Numbered from the stretch's first letter, positions 42,810 through 52,506 are shown. The stretch is DNA of 64,000 nt from DATEDA01 sp963789885 (GCA_963789885.1 CAWBNB010000021.1:62001-126000); one strand, 5' to 3'. The notes: a model not told the origin generated them from the letters alone. Made by a program: numbers and translations.

Positions 42810-44429
42810 TCAATATCCGATCGCCTCTCCGTCGCTCCGCGGATCGCAGCCGCCGAGGCGCATTCCGCTCGCGGGATCGATGACGATCCCGTGGGCGTGC
42901 CCGGCGAGCTCGTTCCAGGCGCCCCAGCGATTCAGCACGTGGCCGCGCCGCTCCAGCTCGGCGAGGGTGGCCGCCGGAAAGCGCCCCTCGATGTTCAGCA
43001 GGTCGCGCGGCTCGCCGAGCGAGAACCGCCCCGACAGCCAGCGCGGCATCTCGACCGCCTGCTGGATGTCGAGCCCGAAATCGATCGTCGCGACGTAGGC
43101 CTGGAGGTGGATCTGCGGCTGGCCGTCCGCGCCCATGCAGCCGAACACCTGCCAGAGCCGGCCGTCGCGGAACGCGAGGGAGGCGATCAGCGTGTGCAAC
43201 GGACGCTTGCCCGGCTCGAGCCGGTTGGGATGCGTCGGATCGAGGGTGAAGTAGGCCGAGCGGTTCTGCAGGACCACGCCGGTCCCGCCGGCGACGACGC
43301 CGGAGCCGAAGAATCCGTACAGGCTCTGGATCAGCGCGGCCGCGTTCCCCTGCGCGTCCACCGCGGCGACGAACACGGTGTCGCCTTTCAGCGAGCCGTA
43401 GGAGGGCACCTGGTCCCACGCGAGCGCGCGCGCCGGATCGATCAGCTTGCGACGCTCGTCGGCATAGGCGCGCGAGATCAGGGTGTCGATCGGCACCGGA
43501 GCGAATTCGGGATCGGCCAGGTGCCGGTCGCGGTCGTGATACGCGAGCTGCTTCGCCTGCACGAGAAAGTGCACGTGGTCGGGCCCGAGGAATTCCCAGC
43601 GCCCGGCGTCGAACGGCTCGACGAGGTTCAGCATCTCGAGCACGGTGAAGCCCTGCGTCGGCGCCGGCGTCTCGTAAAGGGTCACGCCGCGATACGTCGT
43701 CGACACCGCCTCGCCCCACGCGGCGTCCTGGGCGCGCAGGTCCGCCTCGTCGAAGAAGCCGCCCGCATCCCGGGCGAAGCGCGCGAGCTCGCGCGCCGTC
43801 TCGCCAGCGTAGAAGCCCGCGCGGCCGGCGCCAGCGATGCGCTCGAGGGTGCGCGCGAGATCCGGGTTGACGAGCTTCGTTCCGGCAGGCGGCGGCACGC
43901 CGCCCGGCGTGAAGATGGCGCGTGCCTCGGCGTTGAAGACGTTCTCCGCGGCGGCGGACTCGATCTGCTGCGCGACCCGGGCGGTGACCGGGAACCCGTC
44001 GCGCGCATAGCCGATCGCCGCTTCCAGGCTCCGCGCGAGCGGGATCCTGCCGTACGCTGCGTGTGCCTCGCACCAGCTCGCCACCCCGCCGGGAACCGTG
44101 AGCGTGCCCGGCAGCGCGCCGCGATACGGGATCTCGCTCAAGCCGCGGGCGCGCACCGCTTCGATCGATGCGCTCGCCGCGGCGCGGCCGCCGCCGCCGA
44201 GATAGCGGACCGCGTTTTTCGATGCGTCGCAGATCAGCCAGAAGGCGTCGCCGCCGACGCTCGTCATGTGCGGATAGACGACGCTCAGCACCGCACCGGC
44301 GGCGATCGCCGCGTCGACGGCGGAGCCGCCCGCCCGCAGGATCGCCACGCCCGCCGCGGACGCGAGCGCGTGTGGACAGCTGACGAGGCCCCGCGTGGCC
44401 CTCGTCGCCGGGCGACCGGTCTCGATCAC
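42810..44429 (-). CDS. ggt: Gamma-glutamyltransferase-family protein
   Basis: This 539-residue Ntn hydrolase has the large-subunit signature LASAAGVAILRAGGSAVDAA, the autoprocessing Thr at position 351 (KGDTVFVAAVDAQGNAA), and the small-subunit block SLYGFFGSGVVAGGTGVVLQNR. It would self-cleave at that Thr and transfer or hydrolyse gamma-glutamyl groups or act as a cephalosporin-acylase-like amidase. No signal peptide is visible, unlike periplasmic GGT. The start is a GTG overlapping the MsrB stop (GTGA). The gene pair may serve thiol or redox metabolism. Confidence 0.88.
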   Translation of the reverse strand: MIETGRPATRATRGLVSCPHALASAAGVAILRAGGSAVDAAIAAGAVLSVVYPHMTSVGGDAFWLICDASKNAVRYLGGGGRAAASASIEAVRARGLSEIPYRGALPGTLTVPGGVASWCEAHAAYGRIPLARSLEAAIGYARDGFPVTARVAQQIESAAAENVFNAEARAIFTPGGVPPPAGTKLVNPDLARTLERIAGAGRAGFYAGETARELARFARDAGGFFDEADLRAQDAAWGEAVSTTYRGVTLYETPAPTQGFTVLEMLNLVEPFDAGRWEFLGPDHVHFLVQAKQLAYHDRDRHLADPEFAPVPIDTLISRAYADERRKLIDPARALAWDQVPSYGSLKGDTVFVAAVDAQGNAAALIQSLYGFFGSGVVAGGTGVVLQNRSAYFTLDPTHPNRLEPGKRPLHTLIASLAFRDGRLWQVFGCMGADGQPQIHLQAYVATIDFGLDIQQAVEMPRWLSGRFSLGEPRDLLNIEGRFPAATLAELERRGHVLNRWGAWNELAGHAHGIVIDPASGMRLGGCDPRSDGEAIGY

Positions 44430-44971
44430 GCCGTGCCGGGCTTCGGGATGAAGCGCAGCGCGACGCCGTTGTTGCAGTAGCGCAAGCCGGTCGGCTTCGG
44501 GCCGTCGTCGAAGAGATGGCCGTGGTGGCCGCCGCACCGGATGCAGTGGTACTCGGTGCGCGGGTAGATCAGCATGAAGTCCTTCTTGGTGCCGAACACG
44601 CCGGGGATCAGCGTGAAAAAGCTCGGCCAGCCGGTGCCGCTCTCGTACTTCATCGCCGAGGTGAAGAGGACGAGGCTGCAGCCGGCGCAGGCGAACACGC
44701 CGGGACGCTTCTCGGCGTTCAGCGGGCTCGAGCCGGGGCGCTCGGTGCCTTCCTCGCGCAGCACGTTGTACTGCTGCGGCGTCAGGATTTTCTTCCACTC
44801 TTCATTCGACCGCTGGAGCGGCGCAGTGTCGAGCGTCACGTCGGCGCCCTGCGCGAGCAGCGTCTTCCAGTCGCGCTGGAGCGCCTGGACGCCCGCCGCG
44901 TCCCGGGGCGGCGCGGCGTGGGCGACGAGCGGAGCGGCAAGAAGGGCTTTGAGGATGTCGCGTCGGTCCAT
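44426..44971 (-). CDS. msrB: Peptide-methionine (R)-S-oxide reductase, exported
   Basis: This 181-residue MsrB has zinc cysteine pairs C95/C98 (CAGC) and C143/C146 (CIRC), the catalytic Cys in GLRYCNNGVALRF (C166) and the conserved GTGWPSF and HHGHLFDDGP segments. It reduces methionine-R-sulfoxide in damaged proteins. The N-terminus MDRRDILKALLAAPLVAHAA has a twin-arginine-like signal, so it probably acts in the periplasm. The start follows GGGAGC. It is upstream of and coupled to the gamma-glutamyltransferase gene. Confidence 0.95.
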   Translation of the reverse strand: MDRRDILKALLAAPLVAHAAPPRDAAGVQALQRDWKTLLAQGADVTLDTAPLQRSNEEWKKILTPQQYNVLREEGTERPGSSPLNAEKRPGVFACAGCSLVLFTSAMKYESGTGWPSFFTLIPGVFGTKKDFMLIYPRTEYHCIRCGGHHGHLFDDGPKPTGLRYCNNGVALRFIPKPGTA

Positions 44972-45081
44972 GGCTTGCTCCCGGGGTGGCTCGGGCAATG
45001 GTACGCGCCTCGAGGCCCGATCGGATGCGCAACGCAGTGCACAAACGCGCCAGGGGCGCGCCTGCACCGTCGAAGCGCGCG

Positions 45082-46236
45082 TCAGTAAGACCGGGGTAAG
45101 CCGAGAACGTGCTCGGCGAGGTACGAGAGCACCAGGTTGGTCGAGATCGGCGCTACCTGGTAGAGCCGCGTCTCGCGGAACTTGCGCTCGACGTCGTACT
45201 CCTCGGCGAAGCCGAAGCCGCCGTGCGTCTGCAGGCACATGTCGGCCGCCTGCCACGACGCCTCGGAGCCGAGCTGCTTCGCCATGTTCGCCTCGGCGCC
45301 GCAGGGCTGTTTCTGCTCGTACAGCGACGCCGCGCGCTCCACCATCAGCGCCGCGGCGCGCATCGACATGTAGGCGCGTGCGATCGGGAACTGGATGCCC
45401 TGGTTCTGGCCGATCGGCCGCCCGAACACCTTGCGCTCGTTCGCGTACGCGGTCGCCTTGCCGATGAACCAGCGCGCGTCGCCGATGCACTCGGCGGCGA
45501 TCAGGATGCGCTCGGCGTTCATGCCGTCGAGGATGTAGCGGAATCCCTTGCCTTCCTCGCCGATGAGGTTCGCGGCCGGCACCTCGAGGTTGTCGAAGAA
45601 GACCTCGGTCGTCGAGTGGTTGATCATCGTGCGGATCGGCCGGATCGTGAGGCCCTTCCCGAGCGCCGCCCGCATTTCCACGAGGAACACCGACATGCCG
45701 TCGGTCTTCTTCACGACCTCGTCGCGCGAGGTCGTGCGCGCGAGGAGCAGCATCAGGTCCGAGTGCTCCGCGCGGGAGGTCCAGACTTTCTGCCCGTTCA
45801 CGACGTACCTGTCGCCCTGACGCACCGCGGTCGTGCGGATCGAGGAGGTGTCGGTCCCCGCCGTCGGCTCGGTGACGCCGAACGCCTGGAGCCGGAGCTC
45901 GCCGGTCGCGATCTTCGGCAGGTACTGCCGCTTCTGGGCGTCGTTGCCGTGCCGCAGAAGCGTCCCCATGATGTACATCTGCGCGTGCGTGGCCGCACCG
46001 TTCGCGCCGCTCGCCTGGATCTCCTCCAGGATCGCGCACGCGGCGCTCAACCCCAGGCCGCTGCCGCCGTACTGCTCGGGAATCAGGCACGAGAGGTAAC
46101 CCGCCTCGGTCAGCGCCCGCACGAACTCGGTCGGGTAGCGACGCTCCCGGTCGAGCGCGCGCCAGTATTCGCCGGGGAAGCCGGCGCAGAGCTTGGACAC
46201 TGCGGTGCGGATCTCGGTGAGTTCGTCAGGGGTCAT
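45082..46236 (-). CDS. Acyl-CoA dehydrogenase
   Basis: This 384-residue flavoenzyme oxidises acyl-CoA to 2-enoyl-CoA. The FAD and substrate segments are clear: LQAFGVTEPTAGTDTSSIRT, YVVNGQKVWTSRAEHSDLML, and the C-terminal block LQTHGGFGFAEEYDVERKFR. The ATG chosen (MTPDELTEIRTA) is 15 codons downstream of the first possible one, which adds only basic residues. It is divergent from the CoA-transferase gene with a 101-base promoter region between them, and the two together suggest activation then oxidation of an acid. Confidence 0.95.
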   Translation of the reverse strand: MTPDELTEIRTAVSKLCAGFPGEYWRALDRERRYPTEFVRALTEAGYLSCLIPEQYGGSGLGLSAACAILEEIQASGANGAATHAQMYIMGTLLRHGNDAQKRQYLPKIATGELRLQAFGVTEPTAGTDTSSIRTTAVRQGDRYVVNGQKVWTSRAEHSDLMLLLARTTSRDEVVKKTDGMSVFLVEMRAALGKGLTIRPIRTMINHSTTEVFFDNLEVPAANLIGEEGKGFRYILDGMNAERILIAAECIGDARWFIGKATAYANERKVFGRPIGQNQGIQFPIARAYMSMRAAALMVERAASLYEQKQPCGAEANMAKQLGSEASWQAADMCLQTHGGFGFAEEYDVERKFRETRLYQVAPISTNLVLSYLAEHVLGLPRSY

Positions 46237-46337
46237 GAGTCGGCGCGATTCCCGGTTGCAGCGGCACAGGCGCGCCGCCATAATGCATCGCTTCAGCTGG
46301 TCCGGACGATTCTAACCATTCGCCGAACTGCGCGCCC

Positions 46338-47531
46338 ATGCCGCATGTCCCTGCCTCCAATGCCCTCGCGCGGATCCGCGTGCTCGACCTGACGCGCGTC
46401 CGCGCCGGCCCGACCTGCGTCAGGCAGCTCGCCGACTTCGGCGCCGACGTGATCAAGATCGAGTCGCCGCCGGGCGTCGATCCGAACGAGGGCATGGGCG
46501 GGCCGCGCGAGGGCCCCGATTTCCAGAACCTCCATCGCAACAAGCGCTCGATGACGCTCAACCTCAAGACCGAGGAGGGCCGCGAGATCTTCTTCAAGCT
46601 CGTGCGCGAGGCCGACGTGGTGGTGGAGAACTACCGGCCCGACGTGAAGGATCGCCTGGGCATCAACTACGACGCCCTGCGGCGCATCAACCCGCGGATC
46701 ATTCTCGCGAGCATCTCGGGCTTCGGCCAGGACGGACCGTACCGCGAGCGGCCCGGCTTCGACCAGATCGCGCAGGGGATGAGCGGCCTGATGTCGGTCA
46801 CCGGCAAGCCGGGGGAGGGGCCGATGCGGACCGGCGCGGCGATCGCCGACGTCGGCGCGGGGCTCTTCGCCGCGCTCGGGGTGCTGACCGCGCTCCTCGA
46901 GCGCGAATACTCGGACCAGGGGCAGTGGGTGCAGTCGAGCCTGCTGCACTCCGGCATCGCGCTCATGGATTTCCAGGCGGCGCGCTATCTGATGAAGGGC
47001 GAGGTGCCGGGGCAGGTCGGCAACGATCATCCGACCAGCATGCCGACTTCCGCGTACAAGACCGCGGACGGCTACATCAACGTCGGCGCGTCCGGCGACG
47101 GCATGTGGAAGCGGCTCTGCGACGCGATCGGGCGCCCCGATCTCCTCTCGCGCCCGGAGTTCGAGGGGCAGCCGACCCGCGCCAAGAACCGGGAACCGCT
47201 GAACGCCGAGCTGAATGCGACGCTCGCGACGCGCTCGAGCGCCGAATGGATCTCGATCCTGAACGAGGCGGGCGTGCCCTGCGGGCCGATCTACAGCGTC
47301 GACCAGGTGTTCGCGGACCCTCAGGTGCAGCACATCCAGGCAGCGGCGAGCGTGCAGCACCCGAAGCTCGGCGAGATCCGGCTCGTGAACCAGGCGGCGA
47401 AGCTCTCGCGCACGCCGGCAACGATGGCGACGGCGCCGCCCGCGCTCGGCGAGCACACGGACGAGGTCCTGCGCGAGCTCGGTCTGGGCGACACGGAGAT
47501 CGCGGATCTGCGCGCGCGGCGAGTGGTCTAG
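46338..47531 (+). CDS. CaiB/BaiF-family (class III) CoA-transferase
   Basis: This 397-residue protein moves CoA between carboxylic acids. It has IRVLDLTRVRAGPTCVRQLA at the start, DVIKIESPPGVDPNEGMGG, NKRSMTLNLKTEEGREIFFK, the region of the catalytic Asp and YRERPGFDQIAQGMSGLMSV, all typical of the class. It opens the rightward pair with the crotonase gene, 29 bases apart. Together with the divergent acyl-CoA dehydrogenase and downstream SDR it forms a CoA-dependent degradation set for an unidentified acid. Confidence 0.95.
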   Translation: MPHVPASNALARIRVLDLTRVRAGPTCVRQLADFGADVIKIESPPGVDPNEGMGGPREGPDFQNLHRNKRSMTLNLKTEEGREIFFKLVREADVVVENYRPDVKDRLGINYDALRRINPRIILASISGFGQDGPYRERPGFDQIAQGMSGLMSVTGKPGEGPMRTGAAIADVGAGLFAALGVLTALLEREYSDQGQWVQSSLLHSGIALMDFQAARYLMKGEVPGQVGNDHPTSMPTSAYKTADGYINVGASGDGMWKRLCDAIGRPDLLSRPEFEGQPTRAKNREPLNAELNATLATRSSAEWISILNEAGVPCGPIYSVDQVFADPQVQHIQAAASVQHPKLGEIRLVNQAAKLSRTPATMATAPPALGEHTDEVLRELGLGDTEIADLRARRVV

Positions 47532-47560
47532 GCCCGTCGTGCCATGAGAAAGGAAGGCTA

Positions 47561-48343
47561 GTGGCAGAGCTCATCAGGCGTCGCGAAGGCGCGGTCGGCT
47601 GGATCATCTTCTCCAATCCGCCGCGCTACAACGCGATGACCTACGACATGTGGCGCGGGTTGCCGGAAGCGCTCGCGGCGTTCGACGCGGACCCGGCGGT
47701 GCGCGTCGTGGTGCTCGCCGGCGACGGCGACAAGGCGTTCGTGTCGGGCGCCGACATCTCGCAGTTCGAGCAGCAGCGCGCGAGCGAGGACGCGCGCGCG
47801 GAGTACAACCGCGTCGTCGAGGCGGCGTACCTCTCGCCGATCCTCGCGGCGAAGCCGGTAGTGGCGAAGATCCGCGGGATCTGCATGGGCGGCGGTCTCG
47901 GGCTCGCGGCCGCGTGCGACGTGCGCTTCGCGGCCGACGACGCGGTGTTTCGCATGCCCGCCGCGCGGCTCGGCCTCGGCTACAGCTTCACCGGGATGCG
48001 GCGGTTCGTGCAGGTGCTCGGCGCCGCCAACACCGGCGACATCTTCTTCTCCGCGCGCAAGTTCGACGCGAAGGACGCGCTGCGGATGGGGTTCGTGAGC
48101 CGCGTGATCCCCGCGGCGGAGCTCGACCGCGAGGTCGGGACGTACTGCGCGCTGATGGCGGAGAACGCGCCGCTGTCGCTGATCTCCGCGAAGGCGGCGA
48201 TCCGCGAAGTCCTCAAGGACGCCGGCGCGCGCGACCTCGAAGGGCTGCAGCGGCAGGTCGACGCCTGCTGGTCGAGCGAGGACTATAAGGAAGGGCGCAC
48301 CGCCTTCATGGAGAAGCGGACGCCCAACTTCAAGGGCCGCTGA
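47561..48343 (+). CDS. Crotonase-family protein lacking both hydratase glutamates
   Basis: This 260-residue crotonase-fold protein has VSGADISQFEQQ and GICMGGGLGLAAACDVRFAA, forming the oxyanion hole. At the positions of the two catalytic glutamates it has Gly (GGLGLA) and Ala (RMPAARLGLGY), so classical enoyl-CoA hydration is unlikely; other crotonase reactions are possible. The start is a GTG after AAGGAAGG. It is cotranscribed with the CoA-transferase. Confidence 0.9.
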   Translation: MAELIRRREGAVGWIIFSNPPRYNAMTYDMWRGLPEALAAFDADPAVRVVVLAGDGDKAFVSGADISQFEQQRASEDARAEYNRVVEAAYLSPILAAKPVVAKIRGICMGGGLGLAAACDVRFAADDAVFRMPAARLGLGYSFTGMRRFVQVLGAANTGDIFFSARKFDAKDALRMGFVSRVIPAAELDREVGTYCALMAENAPLSLISAKAAIREVLKDAGARDLEGLQRQVDACWSSEDYKEGRTAFMEKRTPNFKGR

Positions 48344-48358
48344 GCCGCCGGCGGGGCG

Positions 48359-49114
48359 CTACGCGCCGAGATTCAGCACGACGCCCGACAGGTGGCTCGC
48401 CCGCTCGGAGGCGAAGTACACCACCGTGTCGGCGACCTGGCCGGGCTCGATGACGCGGCCGAACGCGCCGTCCTTCAGCACGTCGTCCACCCGCGACTCG
48501 TCGCCGTACTTGCTCTTCGCCACGGTCTTGAGGAGCGACGTGATCCGGTCGGTGCGGGTCGCCGGCGGGTGGAGCGCGAGCACCCGCACGCCGAACTCGA
48601 CCGACTTGCCGCCGAGGGCTTTCGTGAAGGCGGCCAGGCCGGCATTCGCGGTCGCGCCGCAGACGTACTCCCAGCTCGGCTTCTCGGCCGCCATGCCGAT
48701 CACGTTGACGATGACGCCGCGGCCGCGGCTCTTCATGTGGCCGATCATCTCGCGCGTCATGTTGACGTAGCCGAACACCTTCAAGTCCCAGGCGTGGCGC
48801 CAGCGTGCCTCGTCGATCTGGTCGATCGGGCCGCCGGGGATGTCACCGGCGTTGTTCACCAGGATGTCGGCGGCCGCGCAGGTCTCCGCGATGCGCCTGA
48901 CCGCGCTGCTGTCGCGCAGGTCCGCGGCGTGCAGCGTCACGTCGACGTTCCGCACCGCGCGTACCTGCTCGCGCGCCGCCTCGAGCCGGCCCTCGTCGCG
49001 CGACACGAGATGCAGGTTGCAGCCCTCGCGCGCGAACTCCAGCGCGCACGCGAGGCCGATGCCCTTCGACCCGCCGGTGATGAGGACGTTCTTGCCGGCC
49101 AGTTTGAGATCCAT
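48359..49114 (-). CDS. Short-chain dehydrogenase/reductase without the catalytic lysine
   Basis: This 251-residue SDR has the cofactor motif VLITGGSKGIGLACA and the NNAG motif (87-90). The active-site Tyr is probably Y150 (SWEYVCGATANAG), but the Lys expected four residues later is Ala154, and the Ser position is displaced. I recall a clade of SDRs with this Y-x-x-G-A-x-x-N pattern, so it may be functional with altered chemistry. It converges with the crotonase gene and precedes no other gene on its strand except the upstream hydrolase, 11 bases away. Confidence 0.9.
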   Translation of the reverse strand: MDLKLAGKNVLITGGSKGIGLACALEFAREGCNLHLVSRDEGRLEAAREQVRAVRNVDVTLHAADLRDSSAVRRIAETCAAADILVNNAGDIPGGPIDQIDEARWRHAWDLKVFGYVNMTREMIGHMKSRGRGVIVNVIGMAAEKPSWEYVCGATANAGLAAFTKALGGKSVEFGVRVLALHPPATRTDRITSLLKTVAKSKYGDESRVDDVLKDGAFGRVIEPGQVADTVVYFASERASHLSGVVLNLGA

Positions 49115-49125
49115 GGCCCGCGTCC

Positions 49126-50016
49126 CTACTTCTTTCCGAATCCGAGGATGCTGCCGCCGGGCACCGCCCGCGGATCGCGTCGCGGCCAGCGTCCCGCCTC
49201 GACCGAAGCGAGGAAGTCGGCGACCGCGCGGTTGAACGCGTCCGGCTCCTCGATGTTGATCGTGTGGCCCGAGCAGGGGAGGATCACGAGACCCGAGGTC
49301 GCGATCGAGCGCTTCATGAGCAGGCTCGCCTCGAGGCACGGCTCGTCCTCGTCGCCGGTCATCACCAGCGTCGGCACGTCGATCTTCTTCATGCCGTCGA
49401 CGAGCTGGTGGAGCAGGGGACGCCGCTTCTGCACGCCGCGCAGGGTGAGCGCCGCGCCCTTTGCCGAATGCTGCTGCAGCGCTTCGAGGAACTCGCGGAA
49501 GCCGCGGGGATCCTTCTGCTCGAACTGCACCCGGGTCGGTCCCTGGCCGTACTTCGCGCCCGCGGCCTGCATGCCCTGGCTGTCGAACGCCTGCGCCGCG
49601 GCCTCGCACTCGGCGCGGAAGTTCTCCTCCTCGCCCGGCTGGGCGCCGTAACCGCAGCCGGCGATGACGAGCGAGCGCGCACGGCGCGGATGGCCGAGGC
49701 CGACGTGCAGCGTCGCGAAGCCGCCCATCGACAGTCCGACCACGTGCGCCTTGTCGATCTTCAGATGATCGAGGACCGCGATGACATCGTCGCGCGCGCG
49801 CGCCTGAGAGTACTTCTCGACGTCGTCGGGAACGTCCGAGGGCGGATAGCCGCGGGCGCTGTACGCGACGCAGCGATAGCGGCGCGAAAAATACCGCAGC
49901 TGCGGCTCCCAGCTGCGGTGGTCGCCGGCGAATTCGTGCACGAAGATGACCGTGTCGCCGCTGCCGGCCTCTTCGTAGTGGAGCTTCACGCCGTCGTTCG
50001 TGGTCGCGTAGGGCAT
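49126..50016 (-). CDS. Alpha/beta hydrolase, 296 residues
   Basis: This is a soluble alpha/beta hydrolase with the oxyanion segment VIFVHEFAGDHRSW, the nucleophile elbow VVGLSMGGFAT (Ser in GLSMG), the acid in VMTGDEDEP and the catalytic His in LPCSGHTINIEEPD. The ATG follows GGAGG. It is cotranscribed with the SDR gene 11 bases downstream and diverges from the D-aminoacylase gene. Enol-lactone hydrolases and C-C hydrolases look like this; the substrate is not predictable. Confidence 0.9.
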   Translation of the reverse strand: MPYATTNDGVKLHYEEAGSGDTVIFVHEFAGDHRSWEPQLRYFSRRYRCVAYSARGYPPSDVPDDVEKYSQARARDDVIAVLDHLKIDKAHVVGLSMGGFATLHVGLGHPRRARSLVIAGCGYGAQPGEEENFRAECEAAAQAFDSQGMQAAGAKYGQGPTRVQFEQKDPRGFREFLEALQQHSAKGAALTLRGVQKRRPLLHQLVDGMKKIDVPTLVMTGDEDEPCLEASLLMKRSIATSGLVILPCSGHTINIEEPDAFNRAVADFLASVEAGRWPRRDPRAVPGGSILGFGKK

Positions 50017-50083
50017 GCGGTCCTCCGGGAGCGGGAAGCGCGAAGGGTACCCGAAGCCCGGCGGCCCGGCTAAGATTCGGCCG

Positions 50084-51761
50084 ATGCACGACCTCGTCAT
50101 CCGCAACGCGCTGCTGGTCGACGGCCTCGGCAGCCCGCCGCGGCACGGCAGCCTGGGCGTCGCCGGCGGGCGCATCGCCGCGGTGGGCGAGGACGTAGGC
50201 GCGGGGCGCCAGTCGCTCGACGCCGACGGGCTCGCGCTCGCGCCGGGCATCATCGACAACCACACGCACTACGACGCGCAGGTGACGTGGGACCCGGATC
50301 TCGCCGCGTCGACCGGGGTCGGCGTGACGACGGCGGTGATCGGCAACTGCGGGTTCACGATCGCGCCGTGCCGGCCGGGCGATCGCGACCTCACGATGCG
50401 CAATCTGACGAACGTCGAGGGCATGTCGCTCGAGGCGCTGCGCGCGGGGATCCGGTGGGACTTCGAGACCGTCGCCGAGTACCTCGCGATGCTCGAACGG
50501 AACGGCTCCGGGCTCAATCTGGCCGCGTTCGTCGGGCACTCGTCGGTTCGTACGTTCGTCATGCGCGAGGACGCCGCCCGTCGCACGGCGACAGCGGCGG
50601 AGGTCGAGGCGATGCGTGCGCTCGTCGCAGAGGGCATGCACGCAGGCGCGATCGGCTTTGCCACGTCGACGTCGCCGGCGCACAACGGCGACGGCGGCAT
50701 CCCGATGCCATCGCGGCTCGCCGACGACGCGGAGCTCTTCGCGCTGACCGGCACGCTGCGCGAGAGCCGCGGCGTCTTCATGCTGACCAAGGGTGGCGAC
50801 ACCAAGGTCGAGCTTCCTCGAGGAGATCGCGGCACGGAACGGGCGGCCGGCGATCGTTGCGGCGCTGCTCCACAGCAACACCGCCCCGGAGGCGGTGTTC
50901 CGCGACCTCGACGAGATCGGCGCGGCGAACGCGCGCGGGCGGCGGCTGGTCGGCGCGATCTCGTGCTGCCCGCTGAGCATGGACTTCACGCTGGCGGCGC
51001 CGTACCCGTTCGAGGGGCTCGCGGCGTGGAAGCCGGCGCTCGGACAGAAGGGCGAGGCCTTCAAGGGCGTCATCGCGCAACCGGGGTTCCGCGATGCGAT
51101 CCGTGCCGAGCTCGCGCAACCGGCGGTGTTCCGCCTGTTCAGCGGCGAGTGGGACAAGGTCTTCGTCGTCGAGGCGGCGGGCGCGGAGAATCGCGGGCTC
51201 GAGAACCGGTCGTTCGCCGACATCGGGCGCGCGCAGGGCAAGGATCCGCTCGACGCGCTGCTCGACCTCGCGCTCGCCGAGGACCTGGCGACCGTGTTCG
51301 TGGCGCTGCTGCTCAACTCCGACGAGGACGCGGTGGCACGGCTGATCCGGCATCCGCACAGCCTGGTCTCGCTCTCCGACGCCGGCGCCCATCTCACGTT
51401 TTTCAACGATGCGGGGTTCGGCCTGCATCTCCTCGGTCACTGGGTGCGCGAGCGGGGTGCGCTCACGCTGGCGGAGGGCGTCCGCAAGCTGACGAGCGAC
51501 CCGGCGCGGGTCTTCGGCATCCGGGGCCGCGGGCGCCTAGAGGCCGGTTGCGCAGCGGACCTGATGCTCTTCGATCCGGCGACGGTCGGGCGGGGTCCGA
51601 AACGTCGGATCTTCGACCTGCCCGCGGGTGCTGCGCGGCTCGTGACGCCCGCGGTCGGGCTTCACGGTGTCTGGGTGAACGGCGAGCGGGTCGTGGACGC
51701 GAGTGGGCCGATCCCATCCGCGCCGCGCGCCGGTCGGCTGCTGCGCGAGTTCGGCGGCTGA
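50084..51761 (+). CDS. N-acyl-D-amino-acid deacylase-family amidohydrolase, frameshifted
   Basis: About 558 residues of a D-aminoacylase-type metal-dependent amidohydrolase. The N-terminal part has the metal-binding HxH (DNHTHYDAQ, H60 and H62), NCGFTIAPCRPGD and GFATSTSPAHNGDGG. The second part has LVSLSDAGAHLTFF and the closing GCAADLMLFDPATVG. The parts lie in different frames: at 50813 one extra C follows the GAG codon, and removing it joins GGDTKVE to FLEEIAARNGRPAIVAALL. As given, the first frame runs to 51952 as nonsense and the second could only start at 50793. The restored length is normal for the family. Confidence 0.85.
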
Positions 51762-51840
51762 AGGCATGGTGCCAGATCAGGGCCCTGACCCACGCACATG
51801 GTTTGGAAGCGAGCGCCCGTGGGGCGCTGGCGCGGCGAGG

Positions 51841-52506
51841 TCAGCCGCGAGTGCTGCTGCGCCTGCGGAGCGCGACGCCGGCGAGCCCCGCGCCGGCAAG
51901 CAGCAGGAGCGTGCCCGGGAGAGGAACGGTCCTCGACTCCGCATCCCGGTAGAAGATCGTCAGGTTGGAGTATCCCGGAACCTGGCCGCCGCCGTTCAAC
52001 CACTCGATCGCCCACGTGCCGTTCTTGGTGAGGTTTGCCGTCAGCGACTCATCGTCGAACAGGAACGCACCCGACTCGCTCCCTGCATGCATGGCGAAGA
52101 CGAGATCAACAGCACCCGTCTGGCTCGACGTAACGTTCCAGTTTCCGGTTTTTCCGCTGCTGTCCTTCGAGAACCCGATGGTGATTGGCGGGCCACCTGC
52201 TGCATCCACGATGCCGCCGGCCTGGTCGATCTTCGCGAGCAGCTGCCACCCCACGCCGAAGGTGCCCAGCCCCGAGAATCCGCTGGTGTTTCCATCCGGA
52301 CCCTGCTGAGGGTTCACGCCCGAGACGATGCAGGCGTCCGACGCTACGCCGTCGAGCGTCACGTCATCGGTCGTGGGCGCTCCACCCGAAATTCCAGTGC
52401 AGGACACGGGAACGGCGTTCGCCGTCACTGACGTACCGAGCAAGGCTCCCGTTAGGAGTATGGAAGCCAGCAGACTGACATTCGAAACGCTGTAGGACTT
52501 TTTCAT
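51841..52506 (-). CDS. PEP-CTERM-anchored exported protein
   Basis: This 221-residue protein has a Sec signal peptide (residues 1-31, ending VTANA) and a C-terminal PEP-CTERM sorting signal (VPLPGTLLLLAGAGLAGVAL followed by RRRSS). Such proteins are cut by exosortase and released or attached to surface polysaccharide. The middle part is a beta-rich domain of unknown function with two Cys in SCTGISGG and ACIVSG. No exosortase or EPS genes are in the window. Upstream on the same strand are an inverted repeat and an intrinsic terminator. Confidence 0.88.
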   Translation of the reverse strand: MKKSYSVSNVSLLASILLTGALLGTSVTANAVPVSCTGISGGAPTTDDVTLDGVASDACIVSGVNPQQGPDGNTSGFSGLGTFGVGWQLLAKIDQAGGIVDAAGGPPITIGFSKDSSGKTGNWNVTSSQTGAVDLVFAMHAGSESGAFLFDDESLTANLTKNGTWAIEWLNGGGQVPGYSNLTIFYRDAESRTVPLPGTLLLLAGAGLAGVALRRRSSTRG

